From Bremerella sp. P1 (lineage in GTDB: Bacteria; Planctomycetota; Planctomycetia; Pirellulales; Pirellulaceae): a stretch of DNA of 64,000 nucleotides. The stretch is taken from assembly GCF_028748185.1 (NCBI RefSeq), contig NZ_CP118164.1, positions 5,543,814-5,607,813 of the forward strand, written 5' to 3'. Shown here in pieces: positions 35,381-44,757 of this stretch. Within the stretch, counting starts at the first letter, position 1. Every line of letters starts with the position of its first letter. The notes under the pieces are model-generated. The model was not told where the DNA came from. It ran no database searches and was given only the letters and a program-made list of their open reading frames with translations. The position numbers were made by a program, and so were the translations under genes.

Positions 35381-35902
35381 CTATTTGCCCGGAAGCAAGG
35401 GAGCGGCCTGCTCAACCTTCGGCAAGGTCTTGTCGGCAAGATGCTTGTTGGGTGGGAGATCGACGCCGCGGCGCATCAGCGCCAACTCGATACGAAGGCG
35501 TTCCATGCTCACTGTGGTGAGTTCTAGTTGAGACGACCGACCGGCTTCAACGAGACTCAGCGTGACTGCTTCGAGCGAGCGGATGACTTCCAGCATTTCT
35601 GAAAGCAACGCCACCTCTTCTTCCTCGTTGGCCGCCGATTCCATTTGAGCTTTGAGAGCTGCGATGTTGATTTCACAAACGTCGGAAAACGAAATCACGC
35701 CGCTTTCGTAATGCTTCTTGGCCACCTCAACCGACATCATCGCGTTGTTGCGTAGTTCCTGACGTTTGGTTTGGTAGGCCTCGTTGGGGACGAACGCCGG
35801 TTTTGCGCCATCGGACGGTGCCTGGTTAGCATTCTGGCCGCACGCCATGTTCGCTCCTACAATCATCAACAACCCAAAGTAGGAGATCGTTTTCACTGAC
35901 AT
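35381..35902 (-). CDS. Secreted helical TolC-like short protein
   Basis: A 173-residue exported protein with an N-terminal hydrophobic signal ending near GANMACGQ (Cys not in a good lipobox, so lipidation is doubtful). The body is helical with a repeating pattern like half of a TolC/outer-membrane-factor hairpin: HYESGVISFSDVCEINIAAL, then SLVEAGRSSQLELTTVSMER. It is far too short for a TolC protomer (about 430 residues). Similar short single-repeat proteins occur in planctomycetes, so this is likely a complete gene of that kind rather than a fragment. No efflux partner genes are adjacent. Confidence 0.7.
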   Translation of the reverse strand: MSVKTISYFGLLMIVGANMACGQNANQAPSDGAKPAFVPNEAYQTKRQELRNNAMMSVEVAKKHYESGVISFSDVCEINIAALKAQMESAANEEEEVALLSEMLEVIRSLEAVTLSLVEAGRSSQLELTTVSMERLRIELALMRRGVDLPPNKHLADKTLPKVEQAAPLLPGK

Positions 35903-36136
35903 GATGGATGCTCTCCAACCGTGATAAGACGCAAAGCTCGTAAGCGGATTTGGGGTAAAACGCTCTCTTGATCATAGCCGTCCAAGATGGAAGCTTCCAT
36001 CAAATTCGACCTACCGCGCGATCCCAAGAAGAATTCTGCTGCGCGCACTATCTTGGTGAAGCGCCTGGCTCATAAACTACAAGCTCAACGGTCAATCAAG
36101 TCTTCCTTTCACCCCCTTACGAGTTCACAGAGCACC

Positions 36137-36916
36137 ATGTCAACCAATCACGCACAACCCGATCAACGCGGCACGCGTTCGACCGAGCGCAAGCCCCAGG
36201 TTGTCGTGCGCGCTGGCAAAACCTTTCTGTGCTCGTCCTGCGGAACACTGGTAGAAGTGCCGGCAGATGTCGTCGGCCAGTTGGTGGTGGCAGTCGATTC
36301 TTCGCCGCAGGAAGCGCCTGCCGAACCATCGGTTGCCGACGAGCAGCCACCCCAGGTTGAGCCTGATCCGACCGTTACGCCAGCGAAGTCATCTTCGTGC
36401 AAAGACTCGCCGCGGCCTTCTCATGCGCCGAAGCATCGGCCGCAGCGGCCGTCTGCACCGAAGAAGTCCCACCTGATCGGCGAGATGATCGATGGACTCA
36501 AGGTCCCCAGTGCTAAGCAACTCGATCGCGCGCTGGCCTGGGTTTCGTTTCACCTGAAAGTGCTCGACCGGCAAGGGACGGAAAAGAACCGGCTGCGGAA
36601 ACTGCTAAAGAAACAAAAGCAGCGGCTCGTTCTGCGTACGACCGACATCCATGAAACGCGACCACGCTGCGCGAAGAAACGAGCGGAAAGCAACGCACCT
36701 GCAGCGAGGGCTCGCGGACTTACGAAAACGTCTCCCACGCAATCACGACGTGGTCGCGTTGGGGATGTGAAGCAAATTCAGGCTTGCGCGAACACGGGCA
36801 TGACATCTAGAGGGAAGCGGCGAAGGGCTTCGGCGGAGAACACCAGGCGTGTGATGAGCCGACGTGCCCAATCTGGCCGCGCGAGAAGCAGCACAGGACG
36901 CGGGCCTCCTGGTTGA
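36137..36916 (+). CDS. Basic protein with a CxxC zinc-knuckle and helical domain
   Basis: A 259-residue, Arg/Lys- and Pro-rich protein. Residues about 25-40 have FLCSSCGTLVEVP, half of a zinc ribbon, followed by a Pro/Ser linker and a confident helical segment (PSAKQLDRALAWVSFHL). The last about 70 residues are low-complexity Arg-rich. In a shifted frame (+1, ATG at 36652) a plausible alternative tail ends at a stop near 36770, so a frameshift near 36650 is possible. Start at 36137 is chosen over 35987 because the protein looks typical only after it; the Shine-Dalgarno is poor. Function unknown. Confidence 0.5.
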   Translation: MSTNHAQPDQRGTRSTERKPQVVVRAGKTFLCSSCGTLVEVPADVVGQLVVAVDSSPQEAPAEPSVADEQPPQVEPDPTVTPAKSSSCKDSPRPSHAPKHRPQRPSAPKKSHLIGEMIDGLKVPSAKQLDRALAWVSFHLKVLDRQGTEKNRLRKLLKKQKQRLVLRTTDIHETRPRCAKKRAESNAPAARARGLTKTSPTQSRRGRVGDVKQIQACANTGMTSRGKRRRASAENTRRVMSRRAQSGRARSSTGRGPPG

Positions 36917-37176
36917 ACCGGCCGACGGGCTTGCTTACTTAGTTCATTTACCGCTGCGACGGTCGTGGTTTCTGCTCCGCGATACGCGGCTCCATCCTGC
37001 GCGAACTTCGCCGCCGCAGGGGGGCTCGTGCGTGTTCCAGTGGTAACAAATATTTCGCTCATTATACGCAATCCAAGTGGTGTCGTCGGGCGGCTCTATC
37101 TAGACTGTTTCAGGCATCAGCGACTGACACTGCTGCAATACAACTTGTATGCCCATGCGACAACGGAGGGAATTCC

Positions 37177-40100
37177 GTGAAGACATTGAACACGTTCACT
37201 CCTTTGGCCCGACCTTACTCTCGGAAACGAACAAGACCCAACGTGGTTCACAGAGTCGAGCAGTTGGAAGTCCGCGCGATGCTGGCTGCGGACGTGCTTG
37301 GCGAAGTGCGTGTCACGTCGACCGAGTTGCTGGGTTCGAGTTTTGCGGACTTGTCTGGTTTGACGACCTCCTTCACGCTGACCGAAGAGGCGACTTTGCG
37401 TCTGGAGTCAACGCTGAACTTGAGCACCAACTCCAACAGCGACTTTGGCGGCAAAGTCCGTTTTGCCATCAATGGCACCGGCGAAACTACTGTCGCCGAG
37501 TTCAGTAACCCGTACGTGTTGCCGACACTCTCCGGCGACACTGGCGACACCAGCGTACTTGTCGATCCGCCACCCGCTAAGACATCCGAAAGTGACGCAG
37601 GGACAACCCACGATCACACCGTCAATGTTCCGGCATTTTCAGCAGATGCTCACAGCCATAGCTTTAGCTTGGCCCCGCAGAGTTCGATACGCAATTGGAG
37701 CGTCGATGCCAGGCAGTGGGTAACGCTGGGACCGGGCAGCTACACCATCACGGTTCAGGCTGAGGTTGATGATGCGGTGTTGCTGGATGGCTTGCAGAAA
37801 TTGACTGTCACGCGGTTCGCGTCAGGTCCTGTTCCCGATGTGAGCGACATCGAAAGGTACAGGACTATAAACCATCTTTTGGGCAGCGGATTCACTGAGA
37901 TCGGGAACGTTAGTCAATCGGTCACGCTGACAGAGGAAACATCTATCTACCTCAATTCGAATATCAAATTTCTTACATCACCCAACAATAGCTTCTCGGG
38001 AGAAATTCGCTTCACGGTCGATGGCGTCGCTGAAGCGACCGCCGCTACATTTGACAATCCTTTTCTTTTGCCGTCCCTTTCCGGCATTACCAATACGGTT
38101 TCCGCTACGGTCAATCCCCCGCTGACAACGACTTCGGATGCCGGAATTCCCAGTCATAACCACGCGATTAACATTGGTAACTTCAGTACGACCTCGCACA
38201 GTCACTCTGTGGATGTCGCTCCAGTCGACTCCGATAGAAAATTTAATGTCAACGCGAGTGACTGGATCACCCTGGGCCCTGGTACATATGATCTATCTCT
38301 TGAAATCAAGGCCAACGAGGATGTCTCTATCGACGGCTTCGTTTCGCTAACCCACGCGGCGTTCTCGCCGCAAGCGATTCCAGGGCTTACGTACGATGAG
38401 GTCGATACAACGGCTAACGGCAATGTGGCCGCGACGTTTGCCGATGTGCCTGGATTGTCGAGTTCGTTTGTTTTGACCGAAGAGACGCTTGTCAGTCTCA
38501 ATTCGCAGCTGAGCATGGCCACAATCTCCAATAGCAACTTCGCAGGGCAGGTTCGTTTTGCAGTCAACGGGAACGGCGAAGCGAACTCGGCTATCTTTGG
38601 TAATCCGTATCAATTGCCGGCTCTTACGGGGACTACCAGTAGTGAAACGTTCAGCGTCGATCCGCCGGTCGTGCCGACTTCAAAGGATGGAGCCGACGCC
38701 GGTCACACACACATGGTCGATATTGCTGAGTTCCAAAGCAATCCTCATGCCCATTTGGTAACGGTGAGCCCGTCGACGTCGCGCCGCACGTGGAATGTGG
38801 ATGCGGTCGACTGGATCCTCCTGGGCCCTGGTTCTTACACGGTAACTGTTCAGGCCCAGACCAACGGCACGGTCGTTTTCGATGACGAGCAATCGCTGGA
38901 CGTGGTGATGATTCCGACCAATTCTCCTCCGTTTCCTTCGATTGACTCGGTCAGCACGCTGCGATTCGTGGCGAATGAGATCACCGTTGATGCTTCCGCG
39001 ACCGATGCGAACGAAGCATCGGATCAACTTGAATATCAATATCGAGTTTACGTCGACGGCGAGGTAACACCCAGTTTCGAGGATAGCGGCACCGACATGA
39101 CGCAGTTCAAGTTCACGCCGACCGCTGCGGGCAGCTATCGAATCGAACTTACCGTTGTCGATTCGCTTGGTGCCTACGGCGTCGTCGAGCAGACCATTTC
39201 GGTGGAAGCCGCATCGAAACTGGATCTGATTTTCTCCAAGCAGCCCTACGTGGTTGGTGATGTTGATCCGGACGGAATTCCTGACGAGCCCGATGTCTTC
39301 CACGAATGGGAAGACGCCAGGGCACACCTGTGGATTACGATCGAAGGCGATCTGCCACAAGGGACGATGGATCTCTGGGTCGTCACGACGTTTCCTGACT
39401 CGTGGTTTGACGATCAGCCCGTTGTCGAATCTGTGCTCACAGCTGGCAAGGGTATCTCAAGAAGCGGACCGTCTTTGGGAGTTCTTTTCTACGACCTGGA
39501 TCTGTCGGGCTATCAAGTAGGCGACCGCGTCCTGTTGGCTACCCTTCTGTTTCTTCCTGATATTACCGATGGTGTAGGGATTCCGATCAGCGGCAACGGC
39601 GCTTACGAAATGCCAACCACGGATCATGGCGTTGGTCTGTTTTTAGCCTTGGATGAGAAAACCAACCAAGCGTTCCCATTCACGGAGCAAGCTGCCGGCG
39701 AGTTTGTTCCTGTGATTTACGATGCGGACGACAACGGCCAAGTGGGAATCGGTGATTTCAGCCAGTTCGTCTCGCAATTCGGTAAGGTGCCAAGCGTCGC
39801 CAATCCCGACGCCTATCTATTCGACTTCGATCGAAGTGGAAAGGTGGGCCTTTCTGACTTTACCGAATTCGTTCGGTATTTCGGCCTTCAGAAACCCTCG
39901 GGCACCCGGGTAGTGGAGATGCCAGGACTGACGACCGAGCTTCCTCCAGCCGCAAAATCACTGCCGCTGGAAGGCGAGTCGGTGGACAGCGTGGATGCGT
40001 TAATTACAGAACTTCCGATTACGCCTGATGATTTTGTGGCAAGCTCCATTACCGGAAGTTTCGCCAGCCGGCAAACGATCAGCTATGGACCGGTGGAATC

Positions 40101-40248
40101 AAGCGAGATGGATGCCCCTTCATTGATCCTGGAGCTCAATCTCGACCCTCGCCTGATCGATACGTTGGTTGCCTGCGACTACGTATCTGAGAATGAGGAG
40201 GACGATGAACTGGAGGACATTGAAGAGTTGCTCGAGTTCGTCGAGTAG
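37177..40248 (+). CDS. Planctomycete surface protein with three HxH-x11-HxH domains, PKD-like domain and dockerin repeats
   Basis: A 1,023-residue protein with GTG start and GGAGGG 6 nt upstream. The N-terminus carries the planctomycete extracellular motif VEQLEVRAMLAADV (about 27-40). It is followed by three copies of a beta-rich domain (about 51-214, 233-396 and 417-579), each with four His spaced as HxH-x11-HxH (H145/147/159/161, H327/329/341/343, H510/512/524/526). A PKD/cadherin-like domain spans about 585-678, and a further domain about 685-845. Two EF-hand/dockerin-type calcium loops are at 849-861 and 883-895 (DADDNGQVGIGDF and DFDRSGKVGLSDF), and the tail is acidic. Exported and probably cell-surface. 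The His set suggests metal binding; function unknown. Confidence 0.88.
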   Translation: MKTLNTFTPLARPYSRKRTRPNVVHRVEQLEVRAMLAADVLGEVRVTSTELLGSSFADLSGLTTSFTLTEEATLRLESTLNLSTNSNSDFGGKVRFAINGTGETTVAEFSNPYVLPTLSGDTGDTSVLVDPPPAKTSESDAGTTHDHTVNVPAFSADAHSHSFSLAPQSSIRNWSVDARQWVTLGPGSYTITVQAEVDDAVLLDGLQKLTVTRFASGPVPDVSDIERYRTINHLLGSGFTEIGNVSQSVTLTEETSIYLNSNIKFLTSPNNSFSGEIRFTVDGVAEATAATFDNPFLLPSLSGITNTVSATVNPPLTTTSDAGIPSHNHAINIGNFSTTSHSHSVDVAPVDSDRKFNVNASDWITLGPGTYDLSLEIKANEDVSIDGFVSLTHAAFSPQAIPGLTYDEVDTTANGNVAATFADVPGLSSSFVLTEETLVSLNSQLSMATISNSNFAGQVRFAVNGNGEANSAIFGNPYQLPALTGTTSSETFSVDPPVVPTSKDGADAGHTHMVDIAEFQSNPHAHLVTVSPSTSRRTWNVDAVDWILLGPGSYTVTVQAQTNGTVVFDDEQSLDVVMIPTNSPPFPSIDSVSTLRFVANEITVDASATDANEASDQLEYQYRVYVDGEVTPSFEDSGTDMTQFKFTPTAAGSYRIELTVVDSLGAYGVVEQTISVEAASKLDLIFSKQPYVVGDVDPDGIPDEPDVFHEWEDARAHLWITIEGDLPQGTMDLWVVTTFPDSWFDDQPVVESVLTAGKGISRSGPSLGVLFYDLDLSGYQVGDRVLLATLLFLPDITDGVGIPISGNGAYEMPTTDHGVGLFLALDEKTNQAFPFTEQAAGEFVPVIYDADDNGQVGIGDFSQFVSQFGKVPSVANPDAYLFDFDRSGKVGLSDFTEFVRYFGLQKPSGTRVVEMPGLTTELPPAAKSLPLEGESVDSVDALITELPITPDDFVASSITGSFASRQTISYGPVESSEMDAPSLILELNLDPRLIDTLVACDYVSENEEDDELEDIEELLEFVE
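37327..38913 (+). repeat. Three-copy domain repeat within the surface protein gene
   Basis: Three about 490-nt segments (about 37327-37818, 37873-38364, 38425-38913), separated by short linkers, encode homologous domains. Shared marks in each copy are a TEE triplet, an NPY/NPF motif, the paired HxH motifs and LGPGSYT/LGPGTY. Nucleotide identity between copies looks low, so this is an old duplication. Confidence 0.85.
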
Positions 40249-40276
40249 CTCGAAAGCGATGTTCGCATCAGCTTGG

Positions 40277-41308
40277 CTACACTTGGCTGAGATCAAGCTC
40301 GAGCGGGTGCCCGCGCAGCCAGAGGTTTTCGAGCCAGTTCATGCTGTCGGTAATCGAGCAATTGCCTTCGGGAATCGCAAGTTCCCAGTGATGGATCGCC
40401 GGGCGGACGATCACGTAGTTCAGCGTGCTGTGGATAAGCACCATGTCGGCGACCGTTTCCAGTTGCTCGTCGTCCAGGGTGTACTCTTCACGGTATCCGC
40501 GCACCAAAACGGCCAGGCATTCGCCGGCTCGCTTAGGCGATGCATCGGGCACGCTGATCGTGGGAAAGTAATACCGGGCAAACAGCAGCGTGGCGAAATC
40601 CATCGTACGCCAGCCGTAGCAGCCGAGGTCGAAATCGATGATCTCGATCTTGCCGGCGTCGACCAGAAAGTTGCCGGCGTGAATATCGCGATGCACCAGG
40701 CCGTAGTGCCGCGGCTGCTGGTGACGCTGACGAATCTTGTTCAAGAACGACTTCATCACGTGGACGACTTCCGCGTTGTAGGCCGGAAGCAGGGGATCGG
40801 GGAAGTGGGTCTCCTCGACGTCATACCACTGCTTGCGATCCTTGTCCGGGGGCAGATGGAACTCATCGGAGAGACGATGGATACGACCAATCTGCCGGCC
40901 CAGTTCCAGCAGCAGATCATCATTCCACTCGTTGACGGAGTTCTTGTGCAGGTGCTTACCCGGGAAACGCTCGAAGCAGGCGACGTGCAGTACGGCATCG
41001 TCGCGCTCGATCGTTTCCAGCAGTTCGCCGCGCCGCGAGGGAATCGGATGCGTGACTGTGCAGCCGTTTTTGCGCAGATGAGCCAGCCACAGGAGCTCGC
41101 CCAACAGTTCGGCCTCGCTGCGGATCGCTCCGTCGGAGATCCGCACGATCACCGGAGCCCCTTCACGAGTTTCGCTGCCATAGACGTGATTGATCCCGTC
41201 GCGAATCAACTCCGTCTTTTCCAGCACCAGGCCCCAGTGATCGACGCACTGCGCCAGCGCGTCATGGTAGGCAGACGAATCATCGACAGGCAAATGATTA
41301 GGATCCAC
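40277..41308 (-). CDS. APH/choline-kinase-like phosphotransferase
   Basis: A 343-residue kinase-fold protein. The catalytic loop LVHRDIHAGN (H206, D208, N213) and the metal-binding IDFDLG (about D225/D227) are intact, and the small-lobe VIVRIS strand is recognisable. This is the APH superfamily, with homoserine kinase II / SrkA-like layout. The start is GTG with AGGAG 6 nt upstream. It could phosphorylate a small molecule or a protein Ser/Thr; the substrate cannot be read from sequence. It is convergent with the surface protein gene, 28 nt apart. Confidence 0.85.
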   Translation of the reverse strand: MDPNHLPVDDSSAYHDALAQCVDHWGLVLEKTELIRDGINHVYGSETREGAPVIVRISDGAIRSEAELLGELLWLAHLRKNGCTVTHPIPSRRGELLETIERDDAVLHVACFERFPGKHLHKNSVNEWNDDLLLELGRQIGRIHRLSDEFHLPPDKDRKQWYDVEETHFPDPLLPAYNAEVVHVMKSFLNKIRQRHQQPRHYGLVHRDIHAGNFLVDAGKIEIIDFDLGCYGWRTMDFATLLFARYYFPTISVPDASPKRAGECLAVLVRGYREEYTLDDEQLETVADMVLIHSTLNYVIVRPAIHHWELAIPEGNCSITDSMNWLENLWLRGHPLELDLSQV

Positions 41309-41570
41309 AGATCGCTCCTGGCTGTCTGCGTGGTTGGCCGGTTATGGGGTGACCACGATGATAAGGAAATGCCATGGACGTGAACAGGTTTTGAAGCGGA
41401 CTTACCTATTTTGGGTATCAATAAGCACACCAAGCCGTTAAAATCCGTCCTACGCTTTTCAGTTGAAACCTTGTTCGATCTTCATTTACATACCGTCGCG
41501 ATCTGCACCATGCCTGCGTGGGCGGCGATTGCGGGGGAGGATCCCCTTTCTCAAATGGCTAGGAGTGCCC

Positions 41571-42518
41571 ATGGCTAGCGTTTCGCGTGTGCCGCTGCGA
41601 CAGGAAAGACCGCCTGGGGCTGTGCCCTCGAAAATCTGGTGGCCCTATGCGATTGGGATCGGCGGGATGCATTTGCTGGCGCTATTGGCACTTTGGCCAT
41701 GGCTTTTCAGTTGGTCCGGCGTGGCCGCCGTGCTGATCGGACATCACCTGTTCGGCATGCTGGGCATGACGGTCGGGTACCACCGTTTGCTGACGCATCG
41801 CAGTTTTCAGTGCCCGCGTTGGCTTGAGCGGACGCTCGCCATCTTGGGTGTGTGCTGCTTGCAAGATACGCCCGCTCGCTGGGTTGCTACGCACCGGCTG
41901 CATCATCAGCACTCGGATCAGGCGCATGATCCTCATAGCCCGCTGGTCAATTTTATGTGGGGGCAGATGGGTTGGCTGATGGTGAACAACCGCGACGTCA
42001 ACCGACTTTCGCATTTGGAAAAGTACGCCAAGGATTTGATGCGCGATCCGTTTTACATGTGGCTGGAACGTTCGCACCATGGGCTGCTGGTTTTCGGAAT
42101 CCACGTGGTCGCGATCTTCGCCCTGGGGGCCGGCATCGGCTGGCTGTCTGGCGGTGGACCTACTGAGGTGCTGCGAATGGGGCTGAGCCTACTGGTTTGG
42201 GGTGTCGCCGTGCGAACGGTCTTTGTGTGGCACGTTACCTGGGCGGTGAACTCGCTGACGCACCTCTGGGGTTATCAAACGTACGCGACCAGCGACAACA
42301 GCCGCAACAACTGGCTGGTCGGACTGCTGGCCCACGGAGAAGGATGGCACAACAATCACCATGCCCTGCCAACCGCCGCAGCCCATGGGCGGAGGTGGTG
42401 GGAGTTCGATTTGTCGTACCGCGTGATCTGCTTCTGGGAACGCATCGGACTGGCATGGAATGTCGCGCGTCCCGAGCTCCGCGGCCAGCATCACCTAGCC
42501 GTAGATAACGGCGAGTAG
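41571..42518 (+). CDS. Acyl-CoA-type fatty acid desaturase
   Basis: A 315-residue membrane di-iron desaturase. The three histidine boxes are intact: HRLLTH (H71-H76), HRLHH (H108-H112) and HGEGWHNNHH near residue 260. Several hydrophobic spans flank them, as in the delta-9 acyl-CoA desaturase family. The ATG at 41571 is preferred because AGGAG lies 5 nt upstream; a longer in-frame version from 41463 would lack this. Acts in the membrane to introduce a double bond into acyl chains, probably tuning fluidity. Confidence 0.93.
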   Translation: MASVSRVPLRQERPPGAVPSKIWWPYAIGIGGMHLLALLALWPWLFSWSGVAAVLIGHHLFGMLGMTVGYHRLLTHRSFQCPRWLERTLAILGVCCLQDTPARWVATHRLHHQHSDQAHDPHSPLVNFMWGQMGWLMVNNRDVNRLSHLEKYAKDLMRDPFYMWLERSHHGLLVFGIHVVAIFALGAGIGWLSGGGPTEVLRMGLSLLVWGVAVRTVFVWHVTWAVNSLTHLWGYQTYATSDNSRNNWLVGLLAHGEGWHNNHHALPTAAAHGRRWWEFDLSYRVICFWERIGLAWNVARPELRGQHHLAVDNGE

Positions 42519-42731
42519 CTGGGTTTCAGCACGCTAGTCACGAGAATGACAGATTAGTGCATTTGGGAATTGACGCTCCCCCAGTCAATAAGCGATATTT
42601 GAGGGGTGATGTGCAGGCTGTGTGGCTGATTTGGCAAATGGAATGTTTGCCCGCTTTGGTAGATCTGATTGTGAACGATCGCAATCGCTGAAGTTGTTTA
42701 AGCCACCATCATCGTGGAGTATGAGATTCTC

Positions 42732-43778
42732 ATGGCAGTCTATATTGTTAAGCCCGGTGATTCCTTATCGGCCATCGCTGCAAAACATGGGATCGCATCT
42801 TGGCAGGTTCTTTACAACCATCCCTCGAACGCCGCGTTCCGTACTCTTCGTCCAAATCCAAATCTCATTCATCCGGGCGACAAGATCAACATCCCTGGAA
42901 GTCCTGGTTCACAGCCAGCAACAAACACTCCGATACCGGCGGCAGAGCAACCCAAATATGCTATGGCCATCATCGACGGTACTGGCCCGGGAGAAGATGC
43001 GAAATACATTCCAAGCATGAAGTACTCGTTCTGTCGGCAACTTGGCGATGCATTGGAGCCAATCAATCTTGGAAAATACTGGAGAGGCCCAGGGCCGGCC
43101 GGGTTCGAAGTCGAGGGGCTGGCTCAAAGTGCCTATGAGTACCTGCTTGGTGTCCACCGTTCAAACCCCTCAACGCGACTGATGCTCGCTGGTTATAGCC
43201 GAGGGGCCTCTGCTGCGATTTTGGCTGCGGAGCATTTGGAGAAAAACGGCAACATTCCGGTGGATTCGCTATTCCTATTCGACGCGGTCGCGCGACACAC
43301 AATTTCGGGAGGCGAGGTAATTCCGGCAAATGTTCAGTTCAGCCGTCACGTACGACGGGACTTGCAGGCAACCCTTGTCATCAAATACGAGGGGTCATTC
43401 TCGGATGCAGAGATCAAGGGAGTTAGCCTGACCAATTCATCAAATCCAATGCGGCCGACGTTTGGAAACACGGGCCTGACATGGAGAGGAAACGGTGACC
43501 ACCTGCCGGCAGTCCCTTTCGCTGGCTCGCACGGAGCACTTGGTGGAGTTGGATGGAGTTTTGTAACTGAGGACCCTATGTGCCAAGTGCGTGTCGCATC
43601 GTACATGAATGCTCAGTTGGCGGCACGAAAAGTTTGGCACAACTTGCAGTCCTATCGTCCTGACCCTACAAGGCGGAAACTTCCGGGGCCTAACGAATTT
43701 GCGTTCGGGATGACGCTCAATGCCCTGCTGCTGATGAAGCATCGATTCGACGTGAAAAAAGCAGGACAAGTTCCCTAA
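42732..43778 (+). CDS. LysM-domain alpha/beta hydrolase related to DUF2235/Tle lipases
   Basis: A 348-residue protein. Residues 2-55 form a LysM peptidoglycan-binding module (VYIVKPGDSLSAIAAKHG, with NLIHPGDKINIPG), then a short linker and an alpha/beta hydrolase. The nucleophile motif is GYSRGAS (S156) rather than GxSxG with small residues. An FDAVA strand supplies an Asp (D184), and SHGALGGVGW supplies the His (H267), the arrangement seen in DUF2235 and Tle1-type phospholipase effectors. No signal peptide is visible. GGAG lies 12 nt before the ATG; a GTG start at 42714 is possible. No T6SS genes are nearby. Enzyme activity is inference. Confidence 0.75.
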   Translation: MAVYIVKPGDSLSAIAAKHGIASWQVLYNHPSNAAFRTLRPNPNLIHPGDKINIPGSPGSQPATNTPIPAAEQPKYAMAIIDGTGPGEDAKYIPSMKYSFCRQLGDALEPINLGKYWRGPGPAGFEVEGLAQSAYEYLLGVHRSNPSTRLMLAGYSRGASAAILAAEHLEKNGNIPVDSLFLFDAVARHTISGGEVIPANVQFSRHVRRDLQATLVIKYEGSFSDAEIKGVSLTNSSNPMRPTFGNTGLTWRGNGDHLPAVPFAGSHGALGGVGWSFVTEDPMCQVRVASYMNAQLAARKVWHNLQSYRPDPTRRKLPGPNEFAFGMTLNALLLMKHRFDVKKAGQVP

Positions 43779-44071
43779 TGGTCGACACGACTTTGGAACT
43801 CCAAAGTTCTTTCTCCGGACGGTATCGATAGCAGCCGCGGCGGGTGGCAGTTGCCATGCTTTGAATCGCGGCAACGCCCAGCAGTTTGATGTCAACAAAG
43901 AATCGGGAACTTCGCGCCGACTTTACAACGCGGACTTGCGTTGCCGATTTCCGGCAAGTTTCAGGCACCCCCACCATTTGTGGCATAGGCTAGTAATGAC
44001 CTACGAGTTTCACCTGTTGCCTGGGTGAGCGGGTCATTCTTTTCCGACTCTCATCAAATCGGAGCCTGCCA

Positions 44072-44677
44072 ATGGGTGCTATCCGTTCGCTGGTCGTATG
44101 TAGTTTGGTATGGGTAGGTCTGAGCACGGTCGTCCGAGCGGACGAAGTGAGGAACTGGGGCGACGTGCGAGGGAATCAGGTTCCCGGCGCACTGGTGGAT
44201 GTGACGGCCGATCAAATGGTCGTGCTGCTGGTCGATGGGGCAGAAGTTTCGATTCCGCTGAAGGTCTTCTCTGAGGGCGATCAGAAGTACCTTCGCGAGC
44301 AGATGCCAGAAAAGGTGAAGCAAGCCCATGCCGAGGCCACTTCCAGCGAAGCACTAACGCAGCAAGAGCAGGCGAAAGAGGTGGCAAGCCAAGAGCTCAC
44401 CGGTGCCGACTTATACCAACCACCGAGCACCAATCAGAACATCCATTATTTCTGCACGAACTGCGATGGGGACCTTTCCGCGAGTATCGGGGTGGGGGAT
44501 CACTGCCCTCATTGCGACATCCTGATCGAGTACGAAGAAGACGAACACGGCAACGTCGTGAAAGGGACAAAAGAACTTCCCTGGTGGGGACGCCTGGTCG
44601 CACGCATCGCGACGTTCGTCGTCATCTTCGTGGTGAGCACGGCCTGGAAGTTTCGCCGTCTGATTCCGTTTGGGTAA
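44072..44677 (+). CDS. Secreted or anchored SHD1-domain protein with zinc ribbon
   Basis: A 201-residue protein with a signal peptide (cut after VRA, about residue 23). An SHD1-like domain (about 27-75) follows, with the typical GALVDVTADQMVVLL and IPLKVFSEGDQKYL. Next come a charged linker and a zinc ribbon C128xxC131...C145xxC148, and a C-terminal membrane helix (about 173-192) ends in a basic tail. SHD1 domains are abundant in planctomycetes and their partners unknown. GGAG lies 8 nt before the ATG. Lone gene. Confidence 0.75.
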   Translation: MGAIRSLVVCSLVWVGLSTVVRADEVRNWGDVRGNQVPGALVDVTADQMVVLLVDGAEVSIPLKVFSEGDQKYLREQMPEKVKQAHAEATSSEALTQQEQAKEVASQELTGADLYQPPSTNQNIHYFCTNCDGDLSASIGVGDHCPHCDILIEYEEDEHGNVVKGTKELPWWGRLVARIATFVVIFVVSTAWKFRRLIPFG

Positions 44678-44691
44678 TCTTCACCGCCATG

Positions 44692-44729
44692 AAAAAAGGT
44701 CAGGCTTCCAGCGAAGGAAACCTGACCTT
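44692..44729 (-). terminator. Rho-independent terminator of the CCNNC-protein gene
   Basis: Minus-strand hairpin AAGGTCAGG/CCTGACCTT with an inner TTCC/GGAA helix, followed by TTTTTT. It lies 29 nt past the stop of the gene ending at 44758. Confidence 0.85.
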
Positions 44730-44757
44730 GGCAGATGTCAGTAAGCGAGAAGCGATG

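Noticed and set aside
43779-44071. Possible remnant gene after the LysM hydrolase
   Set aside because: Short open pieces in several frames, none with a recognisable motif or start signal.
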